28,212 nucleotides of DNA, taken from NCBI GenBank assembly GCA_902495545.1, contig CABUXM010000019.1:1-28212 (forward strand), read 5' to 3'. This DNA is from an uncultured Collinsella sp. (GTDB lineage: Bacteria; Actinomycetota; Coriobacteriia; Coriobacteriales; Coriobacteriaceae). The translations under genes and the position numbers were made by a program. A model generated the notes under the pieces. The model made no database searches. It saw nothing but the letters and a program-made list of their open reading frames with translations, and was not told the DNA's origin. Of the stretch, positions 17,120 to 23,661 are shown piece after piece. Every line of letters begins with the position of its first letter. Positions within the stretch are counted from its first letter, which is position 1.

Positions 17120-18036
17120 TCGAAAGCACCTACCAGTTCATTGATGTCCTTCACGCCCTGGGACTCCGCCCAGGCCTCGAGCTCGCGCGCGATCTTGAGC
17201 GAAGCGCACGGATCGACGAAGTTGGCCATACCGACCGACACGCAGGTGGCGCCAGCCAGGATAAACTCGGCCGCATCTTCGCCCGTCATGACGCCACCGA
17301 CACCGTTGATGGGGATATCGACGGCCTGAGCGACCTCCCAGACCATGCGAACGGCGATGTGGTGGCACAGCGGGCCCGAAAGGCCGCCCTTTGGCTTGGC
17401 CACGCGCGACTTGCGGGTATGGACGTCGATGGCCATGCCCTGGATGGAGTTGATGACCGAAAGGCCGTCGGCACCGGCAGCCTCGAGGGCCTTGGCGATC
17501 TCAGCGATGTTGACCGGCGCCATCTTCACGAACAGCGGCTTATCGGTCACCTTACGGCAGGCAGCCATAACGGCAGAGGCGCCCTCGGGCGAGGAGCCCA
17601 TGGCGGCACCGCCGGCGGCGATATTGGGGCAGCTCACGTTGATCTCGTAGCCGGCAGCCCAAGGGCACAGCTCAACATACATCTCGAGTGCGCGGACAAA
17701 CTCGTCAACGGAGTGGCCGGCAACCTGACAGATGACCTGACAACCGTCCTTGGAGAGCTGCTCGAGCCACGGACCGGACTCACGGGCAAAGGCAGCCACG
17801 CCGGGGTTCTGAAGGCCCACGGAGTTGATCATACCGCCGGGAATCTCGGCCATGCGGGGTGCGGGGTTGCCGGGCCAGGGCTCGGCAGCGCAACCCTTGG
17901 TGGTGATGGCGCCCAGCTGGGAAACATCAAAGAAGTTCTGGAACTGCCAACCGTAGCCAAAGGTACCGGCTGCGGTGTTGATGGGGTTCTGCATCTTGAC
18001 ACCGCCGAAATCGACGGCCATGTTCACGGTACCCAC
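17113..18036 (-). CDS. pyrD: dihydroorotate dehydrogenase, catalytic subunit (class 1B)
   Basis: FMN-binding TIM-barrel subunit, about 307 aa, that oxidises dihydroorotate to orotate. Pairing with PyrK marks the NAD-linked class 1B enzyme, fitting an anaerobe. Seen: NPINTAAGTFGYG, TTKG, INSVGLQNPG, and the catalytic segment NVSCPN with the class 1 active-site cysteine (C136 from this start), then NGVGGVMTGEDAAEFILAGA near the end. The start is uncertain: GTG 18036 overlaps the pyrK stop by one base; ATG 18021 (MAVDFGGVKMQNPI) gives 302 aa and is also credible but has no clear ribosome-binding site. The 3' end overlaps pyrF. Confidence 0.94.
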   Translation of the reverse strand: MGTVNMAVDFGGVKMQNPINTAAGTFGYGWQFQNFFDVSQLGAITTKGCAAEPWPGNPAPRMAEIPGGMINSVGLQNPGVAAFARESGPWLEQLSKDGCQVICQVAGHSVDEFVRALEMYVELCPWAAGYEINVSCPNIAAGGAAMGSSPEGASAVMAACRKVTDKPLFVKMAPVNIAEIAKALEAAGADGLSVINSIQGMAIDVHTRKSRVAKPKGGLSGPLCHHIAVRMVWEVAQAVDIPINGVGGVMTGEDAAEFILAGATCVSVGMANFVDPCASLKIARELEAWAESQGVKDINELVGAFEC

Positions 18037-18827
18037 TAGAAGACCACCACCTTGGAAGCATCGAACACGGGGCCGCACATGCAAGCACCCTTCATACCGT
18101 CAACCGTCTCGACATTGCAGGTGTTGCAGGCGCCAAAGCCGCAGCTCATCATGCGCTCGAGCGACACCTCGCAGTACGCACCGGCCTCGGCGGCAGCGGC
18201 GGCGACCTTCTTCATCATGACGGCGGGACCGCAGCTGGCGACGTAGTCGTAGCCGCCCTCGCCGAGCAGCTCGGCTGCCGGGTCGGTGCAAAAACCGTGC
18301 GTGCCCAGCGTGCCATCGTCGGTGCACACGTTAACCGTGGCGCCCAGCGCGCGGAACTCGTCGATGCCCACGGCCTTGGAAGCGGTGCCAAAGCCCAAGC
18401 ACACGTCCACATCAACACTCTGCTCGGCCAGCATACCGGCAAGACACAGCACAGGCGGAACGCCGATGCCACCGGCGACGAGCAGGGCCTTCCTGGTGCC
18501 CTCGGGTACCATCCAGCCACGGCCACCGGGGCCCAGCAGGTTAGAGGAGGAGCCAGGGCCCATCTGGGACAAACGACGGGTATCGTCGCCCACGACGGCG
18601 TACCACAGCTCGACGGTGCCGGCCTGGGCGTCGGCGCGGTAGTAGCTCAGGGGCACGCGAAGCAGCGAGGACGAATCACCGGGTACGGCGATGTTCACAA
18701 ACTGACCGGGCTTGAGCGCACTTGCAAGCTTGGGGGCCGAGATGACGAGCGAGAAGACGCCGTCGGCAATCTCCCGGTTCGAGACGACCTCGAAGTCGTG
18801 CATGCGTGCAGTGGAAGGTGTGGGCAT
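18036..18827 (-). CDS. pyrK: dihydroorotate dehydrogenase electron-transfer subunit
   Basis: FAD and 2Fe-2S subunit, 263 aa, which passes electrons from PyrD to NAD+. Seen: a ferredoxin-reductase-like FAD domain (PGQFVNIAVPG, RVPLSYY), an NAD-binding region (LLVAGGIGVPPVLCLAGML), and the C-terminal cluster motif CGFGACNTC...CMC with likely ligands C229, C234, C237 and C249. Start is ATG 18827 with GGAG five bases upstream; an earlier in-frame codon has no site. 92 bases separate it from pyrC, the largest gap in the operon, and that gap holds a terminator-like hairpin. Downstream it meets pyrD. Confidence 0.95.
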   Translation of the reverse strand: MPTPSTARMHDFEVVSNREIADGVFSLVISAPKLASALKPGQFVNIAVPGDSSSLLRVPLSYYRADAQAGTVELWYAVVGDDTRRLSQMGPGSSSNLLGPGGRGWMVPEGTRKALLVAGGIGVPPVLCLAGMLAEQSVDVDVCLGFGTASKAVGIDEFRALGATVNVCTDDGTLGTHGFCTDPAAELLGEGGYDYVASCGPAVMMKKVAAAAAEAGAYCEVSLERMMSCGFGACNTCNVETVDGMKGACMCGPVFDASKVVVF

Positions 18828-18865
18828 AAACGCTCCAATCCCCCATGCGGTTGCATGGTCCAAAC

Positions 18866-18899
18866 GAATAGAAAGCGCGGCACCGCAAGGGCGCCGCGC
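18866..18899 (-). terminator. terminator-like hairpin inside the pyr operon (pyrC-pyrK gap)
   Basis: Ten-pair stem (18899-18890 with 18884-18875, five-base loop), then TTTCTATTC on the minus strand. One pair is G-U in the minus transcript but would be a C-A mismatch in the plus transcript, which supports the minus direction. The U tract is broken, so it probably only weakens downstream expression. Confidence 0.5.
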
Positions 18900-18919
18900 A
18901 CAAAAGCGATAAGGCTATG

Positions 18920-20209
18920 CTAGCAGATGCAGCCGTCGGCGAGCGTCTGCTTGCCGCCGACAAACACATCGGTGGCACGACCGGTGAGCGTGCGGCCGGC
19001 GAAACCGGAGTTCTCGGCGCGCGACTCGTAGCCGTCCTCGCCGACCGTCCAAGTGGCGGACGCGTCGAAGACGGTCAGGTCGGCAACGGAGCCCGCCTTG
19101 ACCTGAACCTGGTCGAGGCCCAGAATCTCACGCGGCTTGATGGCCATGAGCTCGACCATGCGGCCCACGCTCATCTTGCCCGTGTTGACCAGCTCGGTGA
19201 GTACGAGCGACAGGGAGGTCTCAAGGCCGATCATGCCAAAGGGCGCAAGCTCGAACTCGCGGGCCTTCTCCCACGGGGTGTGGGGAGCGTGATCGGTGAC
19301 GATAGCGTCGACGGTGCCGTCGATGACGCCCTGACGGATGGCCTCGGCATCTTCCTCGGTACGCAGCGGCGGATTGACCTTGAGCGAGGTGTTGTAGGTC
19401 TCGTCCAGGTCGTTCTCAGTCAGGAACATGTGGTGCGGGGTAGCCTCGCAGGTAACCTGAACGCCAGCGGCCTTACCGGCACGCACGATCTCCAGACCAT
19501 GGGCGGTGGAGATGTGCTGGATGTGCAGCTTGGCACCGGTCAGCTTGGCGATCTCGATGTCGCGGGCGATCTGGAGCTCCTCGCCGGCAGCCGGCCAACC
19601 CTCGAGGGCCAGACGGGTCGAGACCTTGCCCTCGTTGATCTGGCCGTGGCCGACCAGGTCCTCGTCCTGGCAGTGGCTCATGAAGACCTTGCCGAACATC
19701 TTGCCGTAGTCCATGCAGCGACGGAGCATGCCCGCGCCCTGCACGCCGCGACCGTCATCGGTGAAGGCGACGGCGCCGTGGGCGACCATATCGCCCATCT
19801 CGGACATGGCCTCGCCCTTAAGACCGCGGGTCATGGCGCCCGACGGATAGACGCGGCAGTGGCCGACCTCGGCAGCGCGGGACTTGACGAACTCCACGAC
19901 AGTGCCGTTATCGGTGACGGGATCGGTGTTGGGCATGGAGCACACGCCGGTAAAGCCGCCCTTGGCAGCTGCGCGGGTGCCGCTCTCGATGTCCTCTTTG
20001 ACCTCGTAGCCGGGCTCGCGAAGGTGAACGTGCATATCCACCAGGCCGGGGACGAGGTACTTGCCGGAAAGGTCGCGGACCTCGGCTCCCTCGACGGCGA
20101 GATTCTCGCCGACCTCGGCGATCTTGTCGCCGTCAATCAGGACGTCAACGACACCGTCAAGCTCGACGGACGGGTCGACGACGTGGGCATTCTTAAGAAG
20201 CAAGGCCAT
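18920..20209 (-). CDS. pyrC: dihydroorotase
   Basis: Zinc amidohydrolase, 429 aa, that closes carbamoyl aspartate to dihydroorotate. Length and motifs fit the class I (PyrC of Gram-positives, CAD-like) family rather than the short E. coli form. Seen: the metal motif DMHVHLREPG with H60 and H62, GGFTGVCSMPNTDP, the later histidine-bearing blocks HIQHIST and CEATPHHMFLTENDL, and TDHAPH with the catalytic aspartate. Start is ATG 20209 with GGAGG six to seven bases upstream; it overlaps pyrB by 17 bases. Confidence 0.96.
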   Translation of the reverse strand: MALLLKNAHVVDPSVELDGVVDVLIDGDKIAEVGENLAVEGAEVRDLSGKYLVPGLVDMHVHLREPGYEVKEDIESGTRAAAKGGFTGVCSMPNTDPVTDNGTVVEFVKSRAAEVGHCRVYPSGAMTRGLKGEAMSEMGDMVAHGAVAFTDDGRGVQGAGMLRRCMDYGKMFGKVFMSHCQDEDLVGHGQINEGKVSTRLALEGWPAAGEELQIARDIEIAKLTGAKLHIQHISTAHGLEIVRAGKAAGVQVTCEATPHHMFLTENDLDETYNTSLKVNPPLRTEEDAEAIRQGVIDGTVDAIVTDHAPHTPWEKAREFELAPFGMIGLETSLSLVLTELVNTGKMSVGRMVELMAIKPREILGLDQVQVKAGSVADLTVFDASATWTVGEDGYESRAENSGFAGRTLTGRATDVFVGGKQTLADGCIC

Positions 20210-21137
20210 TATCGGCACCTCCAAGCAGCAGATACAGGATAGCCATACGCACGCAGATACCGGCGTAGACCTGCTCCAGGATGACGGAGCGTTGCGGGTG
20301 GTCGGCCATATAGGAATCGAACTCGACGCCGCGGTTGATGGGGCCCGGGTGGCAGATGATCGCGTCGGGCTTCATGAGCTTCTCGCGGTCCTTGGTCAGG
20401 CCGAAGAGCTTGTGGTACTCGCGAATGGTCGGGAACGGGGCACCCTCGAGGCGCTCCTGTTGCACGCGCAGCATGTAGACGACGTCCAGCTCGGGCAGGA
20501 CGGAATCGAGGTCGCTCGTCACGTGGTCGCAGCCCAGAACCTCGGGCGCCGGCGGCAGCAGCGTGCCGGGGGCGACGGCGTAGGTCTCGCAGCCCATGAT
20601 CTTAAGGGCGGGGATCAGCGAGCCGCAGACGCGGGAGTGGGCGATATCGCCGACGACGGCGACCTTCAGACCGTGGAAGTCACCCTTGTGCTCCCAGATG
20701 GTGTACAGGTCGAGCAGGGCCTGCGTAGGATGGTTGTGCTTGCCGTCACCGGCGCAGATGACGCTTGCGGGCGAGTTCTGCGTGACGATGTAGGGAGCGC
20801 CGGCGTGCTTATCGCGCACGACAATGCAGTCGATCTTATAGGCGTTGAGGGTCTCGACGGTGTCGACGAGGCTCTCGCCCTTGACCGTGGAGGTCGAGGA
20901 GCCGCCAAAGTTAAGGCTGTCGGCCGAAAGACGCTTCTCGGCGAGCTCGAAGGAGCTGCGGGTGCGCGTCGAGGGCTCGTTGAACATGTTGACGATGGTC
21001 TTGCCCTTGAGCGTGGGGACCTTCTTGATGGCACGCTCGTTGACCTCGGAGAACGCCTTGGCGGTCTCGAGGATGAGCTTGATGTCCTCTTCGGAGTACT
21101 CGGTAATGTCGATCAGGTGCTTATGGTTGAACGCCAC
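20193..21137 (-). CDS. pyrB: aspartate carbamoyltransferase, catalytic subunit
   Basis: Catalytic subunit, 314 aa, joining carbamoyl phosphate and aspartate. Seen: FNEPSTRTRSSFE with the carbamoyl-phosphate-binding STRTR at 56-60, the KGESLVDT loop, HPTQALLDLYT and CHPGPINRGVE. No regulatory pyrI follows, so feedback control is expected at the RNA level through PyrR. Two in-frame GTG codons are possible. The upstream one (21149) overlaps the GGGAGG ribosome-binding site itself, so the second, at 21137 (AFNHKHLIDITEY), is preferred. Either way it abuts or overlaps the pyrR end. Confidence 0.95.
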   Translation of the reverse strand: MAFNHKHLIDITEYSEEDIKLILETAKAFSEVNERAIKKVPTLKGKTIVNMFNEPSTRTRSSFELAEKRLSADSLNFGGSSTSTVKGESLVDTVETLNAYKIDCIVVRDKHAGAPYIVTQNSPASVICAGDGKHNHPTQALLDLYTIWEHKGDFHGLKVAVVGDIAHSRVCGSLIPALKIMGCETYAVAPGTLLPPAPEVLGCDHVTSDLDSVLPELDVVYMLRVQQERLEGAPFPTIREYHKLFGLTKDREKLMKPDAIICHPGPINRGVEFDSYMADHPQRSVILEQVYAGICVRMAILYLLLGGADNGLAS

Positions 21138-21141
21138 GGTA

Positions 21142-21726
21142 CTACTCACCTCCCAGCGGCGCGGAGCCCACGTGGGAACCCGGCGCGACGTCGTTAATCT
21201 CGACGGCGGTGTGGCCGTCGACTTCCTTCATATATAGGTGCACGTTCTCCTCATGCGACGAGGGAACGTTCTTGCCGACAAAGTCCGGCGAGATGGGGAG
21301 CTCGCGGTGGCCGCGGTCAACGAGAACTGCCAGCTCAATGCGGCTCGGACGGCCCAGGTCCATGACGGCGTCGAGAGCGGCGCGGATGGTACGACCCGTA
21401 TAGAGGATGTCGTCCACCAGCACGACGCGCTTGCCGTCGACGCTGAAGGGAATGTTGGTAGCGTGGATCGCGGGAGCGAAATTGGTCGCATAGTCATCGC
21501 GATAGAAGCTGATATCGAGACTGCCAAGCGGAACGTCGACGCCCTCGATCTCCTTGATCTCCTCGGCGAGCTTCTTTGCCAGAAGGTCGCCGCGCGTGAC
21601 GATGCCGACCAGAGCGAGGTCTTCACAGCCCTCGTTGCGCTCGAGAATCTCGTGCGCGATGCGGGTCATCGCTCGATTGACGGCGGTCTCGTCCATGATG
21701 ACCGCCTTGGGGGAAGTCGTGCCCAT
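21142..21726 (-). CDS. pyrR: bifunctional pyr operon regulator / uracil phosphoribosyltransferase PyrR
   Basis: PyrR, 194 aa. In Bacillus it binds pyr mRNA when UMP is high and stops transcription, and it has weak uracil phosphoribosyltransferase activity; in mycobacteria it blocks translation instead. Seen: the PRPP loop VVLVDDILYTGRT at 101-113, the GIVTRGDLLAKKL block, the DISFYRDD flexible loop, and ELPISPDFVGKNVP near the C-terminus. ATG at 21726 has a strong AAGGAG site. It leads pyrRBCKDF and the leader before it (21727-21860) holds a terminator, consistent with attenuation. Confidence 0.96.
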   Translation of the reverse strand: MGTTSPKAVIMDETAVNRAMTRIAHEILERNEGCEDLALVGIVTRGDLLAKKLAEEIKEIEGVDVPLGSLDISFYRDDYATNFAPAIHATNIPFSVDGKRVVLVDDILYTGRTIRAALDAVMDLGRPSRIELAVLVDRGHRELPISPDFVGKNVPSSHEENVHLYMKEVDGHTAVEINDVAPGSHVGSAPLGGE

Positions 21727-21765
21727 CGATCTCCTTCCTCACATGTCTTGACTGCTGACACAGTC

Positions 21766-21807
21766 AAAAAAATAGATGCCCGACCGCTTAAAGCGGACCA
21801 GACACCC
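21766..21807 (-). terminator. attenuator terminator in the pyr leader
   Basis: In the minus-strand RNA a long stem with several G-U pairs and one bulged U (5' arm 21807-21794, loop UUUAA, 3' arm to 21775) is followed at once by seven Us (21772-21766). It ends 39 bases before the pyrR start, so it would stop transcription of the whole operon. Confidence 0.6.
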
Positions 21808-21851
21808 ACAGGAAAGGCTGCTCTTTGGCAGCTATGTAATTCCATGTGGGT
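21804..21851 (-). promoter_or_regulatory. upstream hairpin of the pyr leader, overlapping the terminator
   Basis: ACCCACA (minus strand, 21851-21845) pairs with TGTGGGT (21810-21804). After a bulged base GGAA pairs with TTCC, and an apical GCTGC/GCAGC hairpin closes it. The bases at 21804-21807 also form the foot of the terminator, so both cannot form fully at once. The Bacillus PyrR-binding consensus was not recognised. Confidence 0.45.
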
Positions 21852-21880
21852 ATCTCGTACCCCTTTAATGGTCAAGGGAT

Positions 21881-21886
21881 AGTGTA
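21881..21886 (-). promoter_or_regulatory. possible -10 of the pyr operon promoter
   Basis: GGCTACACT on the minus strand, with TACACT at 21886-21881, would start a leader of about 150 bases that includes both hairpins. An alternative TATATA lies at about 21960 and would give a leader of about 220 bases. Neither has a strong -35. The stretch 21890-22000 otherwise shows no gene. Confidence 0.25.
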
Positions 21887-21979
21887 GCCAACCTCGAGCT
21901 TAATTGCGAGCGTAAATACAGAGCAATCCGTAAACGGAGCCCAATGCTCCATAAACCTATATATATTTGTGGGACGAGC

Positions 21980-22008
21980 TTGAAAACACACGCACGAGCT
22001 GGCATAAT
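21980..22008 (+). promoter_or_regulatory. sigma-70 promoter P1 upstream of rpmB
   Basis: TTGAAA (21980-21985) and CATAAT (22003-22008) with a 17-base spacer. It would start near 22015, 160 bases before rpmB. No open frame or recognised RNA lies between, so it is a second rpmB promoter or the start of a short leader RNA. Confidence 0.5.
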
Positions 22009-22114
22009 CCCCTCTGCTGCACGCAAATCGGATCTACGTCCAGGGCCGTGGCGTGAGCACTATCGCCAAAAGAGGAATATCTCTGTGTAGATTGCGCACA
22101 GGGAGCGACTTCTG

Positions 22115-22123
22115 TGCTATAGT
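22115..22123 (+). promoter_or_regulatory. extended -10 promoter P2 of rpmB
   Basis: TGCTATAGT, identical to the element before rpsT, about 55 bases before the rpmB start. An inverted repeat GCACAG-N10-CTGTGC (22096-22101 and 22112-22117) lies across the spacer and touches the -10; it may be an operator or an RNA hairpin of the P1 transcript. Confidence 0.55.
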
Positions 22124-22177
22124 TCAGGCTTGTTTGTTAACGCGACATGTTCGTTTGTCGCCCAAGGAGGGTCAGTT

Positions 22178-22366
22178 ATGTCCAAAGTTTGCGAAGTTTG
22201 CGGTAAGCACCCCGTTGCCGGTCGCTCCATCAGCCACTCTCACCGCGTCACCAACCGTAAGTTCCGCCCCAACATCCAGCGCGTCTACGTCGTCGTCGAT
22301 GGTCACCGTCGCAAGATGAACGTTTGCTCCACCTGCCTCAAGTCTGGCAAGGTTGCGCGCTCCTAA
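22178..22366 (+). CDS. rpmB: 50S ribosomal protein L28, zinc-binding form
   Basis: Large-subunit protein L28, 62 aa. Seen: CEVCGKHPVAGRSISHSHRVTNRKFRPNIQ at the N-terminus and VCSTCLKSGKV at the C-terminus; the two CxxC pairs are the zinc ligands of the C+ form, whereas zinc-sparing paralogues lack them. Start is ATG 22178, six bases after AAGGAGG; the open frame starts 16 codons earlier but without L28 character. Transcribed alone, from P1 and/or P2 to the terminator at 22435-22467. Confidence 0.96.
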   Translation: MSKVCEVCGKHPVAGRSISHSHRVTNRKFRPNIQRVYVVVDGHRRKMNVCSTCLKSGKVARS

Positions 22367-22434
22367 ATAAGGTCTTACCAACAAGTACCTCGGACTCTCC
22401 GGGTCAAAGACCTCGCGTTCATATAGAACTTACC

Positions 22435-22467
22435 AAAGGCGCCCTCCCCTACGGAGGGCGCCTTTTT
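22435..22467 (+). terminator. Rho-independent terminator of rpmB
   Basis: A 12-bp perfect inverted repeat (22435-22446 and 22454-22465, seven-base loop) with five Ts closing it (22463-22467), about 70 bases after the rpmB stop. Confidence 0.9.
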
Positions 22468-22468
22468 G

Positions 22469-22519
22469 CACTCATTGGGGACAGACTTACATGAGTGTTT
22501 TCACGCATTGGGGACAGAC
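22469..22519 (+). repeat. left REP-like repeats flanking the transposase
   Basis: Two direct copies of CATTGGGGACAGAC (22473-22486 and 22506-22519). The first lies in a hairpin closed by CACTCAT (22469-22475) and ATGAGTG (22491-22497). The unit 22471-22497 recurs in inverted orientation at 23482-23508 with one mismatch in 27. Confidence 0.75.
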
Positions 22520-22552
22520 GTAACGCATGCCAGCAGCGGTTCGGCCCCTGCC

Positions 22553-23329
22553 TCACGCCGCCTCGTTCCAGCCCGCGGTGGCCTTGGTTACGCTTGTAGC
22601 GCCGATGCCGGTGATACGGGCAATTTGCTTGACCGTGAGATGTGCCCGCCTAAGCCTCAGCAGACACGCATCACGATCGGGGCGTGGCAGGGCCTTGAGC
22701 AGCGCAGGATCTATGCTCGGAAGGACTTCGCGCGCAACGGAAAGAGCATCCTCATCGAGGATCCGTCGGCGTGGAAGAATCTCAACTGACCAGATCCGCC
22801 CGGCAACTTCCTTAAGATGCTCACAATAGCGACGAGACCCCCCGACAATATCGAGCATAGGGGCCACGTCACAGATGTCAAAGGGATCGTAGCCCAGCTG
22901 GTATGCCCTAAAGCTTGACCAGCGGTATGCTTCGAGAGAGTCGATCGCACCTTTCACAGGATTGAGATGGATATAATCGAGTAGCTGCACCGCCTGTGTG
23001 TCCGACTCAACCGCAACACGCGAATAGCGATTGTCAAACAGATGGCCCGTTCTTCCCGTTTTCCCATTGAAATACTTAGCATACGCCGTCAGTGCGCACT
23101 GCATTGCCTTTGAAAGGTTGTCATATGGGTCATCAACCATCAAATGGAAGTGGTTGTCCATAAGGCACCAAGCCAACACTGCCACTTTATGGCGTGCAAA
23201 CCTGTCCGAGATGTCCGATAAGAAACGATATCGGTCAGAGTCATCTTCAAAAATAATCTGTTTGGAGTTGCCACGGTCAAAGACGTGGTAATAGCCGGTG
23301 AGCGAAACGGCGCGGGCGCATCGGGGCAT
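22553..23329 (-). CDS. REP-associated tyrosine transposase (Y1, HUH family)
   Basis: Single-strand DNA transposase of 258 aa in the IS200/TnpA-REP family. Seen: the N-terminal block TGYYHVFDRGNSKQIIFEDD, the HUH metal motif in DNHFHLMV (H60 and H62), and YIHLNPVKG with the likely nucleophile Y119. A C-terminal extension of about 110 residues contains a helix-turn-helix-like LTVKQIARITGIGATSVTKA, longer than plain IS200 TnpA (about 150 aa), which fits the REP-associated type. Start is ATG 23329 with AAAGGAGAGA just upstream; that site lies in a perfect inverted repeat and may be hidden in the mRNA. No TnpB or accessory gene accompanies it. It appears intact. Confidence 0.88.
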   Translation of the reverse strand: MPRCARAVSLTGYYHVFDRGNSKQIIFEDDSDRYRFLSDISDRFARHKVAVLAWCLMDNHFHLMVDDPYDNLSKAMQCALTAYAKYFNGKTGRTGHLFDNRYSRVAVESDTQAVQLLDYIHLNPVKGAIDSLEAYRWSSFRAYQLGYDPFDICDVAPMLDIVGGSRRYCEHLKEVAGRIWSVEILPRRRILDEDALSVAREVLPSIDPALLKALPRPDRDACLLRLRRAHLTVKQIARITGIGATSVTKATAGWNEAA

Positions 23330-23331
23330 AA

Positions 23332-23375
23332 TCTCTCCTTTCAAAAACTGAACAGGCAACACCTAAAAGGAGAGA
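23332..23375 (-). promoter_or_regulatory. hairpin sequestering the transposase ribosome-binding site
   Basis: In the transposase message TCTCTCCTTT (23375-23366) is perfectly complementary to AAAGGAGAGA (23341-23332), the Shine-Dalgarno region two bases before the ATG, with a 24-base loop. Formation would block initiation. Confidence 0.6.
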
Positions 23376-23458
23376 AGGAACGCGAAATGCTGAGCCTGTG
23401 ATCTATTTATATCCAATGAGCGGCAAAAAAGGCCCAGAACGGCAAAATGGCAAAACGA

Positions 23459-23508
23459 TGTCTGTCCCAAATGAGTATAAGCACTCATGTAAGCCTGTCC
23501 CCAATGAG
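23459..23508 (-). repeat. right REP-like repeats flanking the transposase
   Basis: Inverted counterparts of the left set: TGTCTGTCCCAAATGAG (23459-23475) and a 27-base unit at 23482-23508 that matches the reverse complement of 22471-22497 except at one base. ATGAGT (23471-23476) and ACTCAT (23483-23488) can form a hairpin. Confidence 0.75.
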
Positions 23509-23539
23509 CGGGGCGGTGGAGCAGGCAAGTAGTTTTAGT

Positions 23540-23569
23540 TAAAACGTTTCAGTTTATTGAAGCGTTTTA
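23540..23569. promoter_or_regulatory. twin LacI-type operator-like sites before adhE
   Basis: TAAAACGTTTCA (23540-23551) and TGAAGCGTTTTA (23558-23569) each resemble the palindrome TGAAACGTTTCA bound by LacI-family regulators, with centres 18 bases apart. They are also near inverted copies of each other (AAAACGTTTCA against TGAAGCGTTTT, 10 of 11). They lie about 50-80 bases upstream of the adhE -10. Confidence 0.45.
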
Positions 23570-23612
23570 GTTTGTCTTTTACGGGAATCTGACCGTTCAC
23601 CGATTTATTTCT

Positions 23613-23621
23613 TGCTATCAT
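23613..23621 (+). promoter_or_regulatory. extended -10 promoter of adhE
   Basis: TGCTATCAT, with transcription expected near 23628 and a leader of about 34 bases holding AAGGAG before the ATG. No close match to a -35 is seen, which would suit an activated or extended -10 promoter. Confidence 0.5.
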
Positions 23622-23661
23622 GCATCTTGTAGGGTAAATCTCCGATCGCAAGGAGACACAA

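Larger units (their letters stand above)
22469..23508. mobile_element. REP-type transposable element with Y1 transposase
   Basis: A single transposase gene lies between inverted sets of hairpin repeats, two copies on each side. It sits between the rpmB terminator and the adhE promoter, so it breaks no gene. Base composition is lower in GC than the neighbours. True ends and target cannot be set without an empty site for comparison. Confidence 0.65.

Noticed and set aside
18917..20242. 441-codon plus-strand open frame
   Set aside because: Exact antisense of pyrC, another codon-bias shadow.
21890..22177. tRNA or other known RNA gene in the pyrR-rpmB gap
   Set aside because: No cloverleaf or T-loop sequence was found; only promoter-like elements and short inverted repeats are present.
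22469..22519. CRISPR array
   Set aside because: Only two direct copies of a 14-base unit, each tied to a hairpin, with inverted partners across the transposase. This is the pattern of REP repeats, not of spacers.
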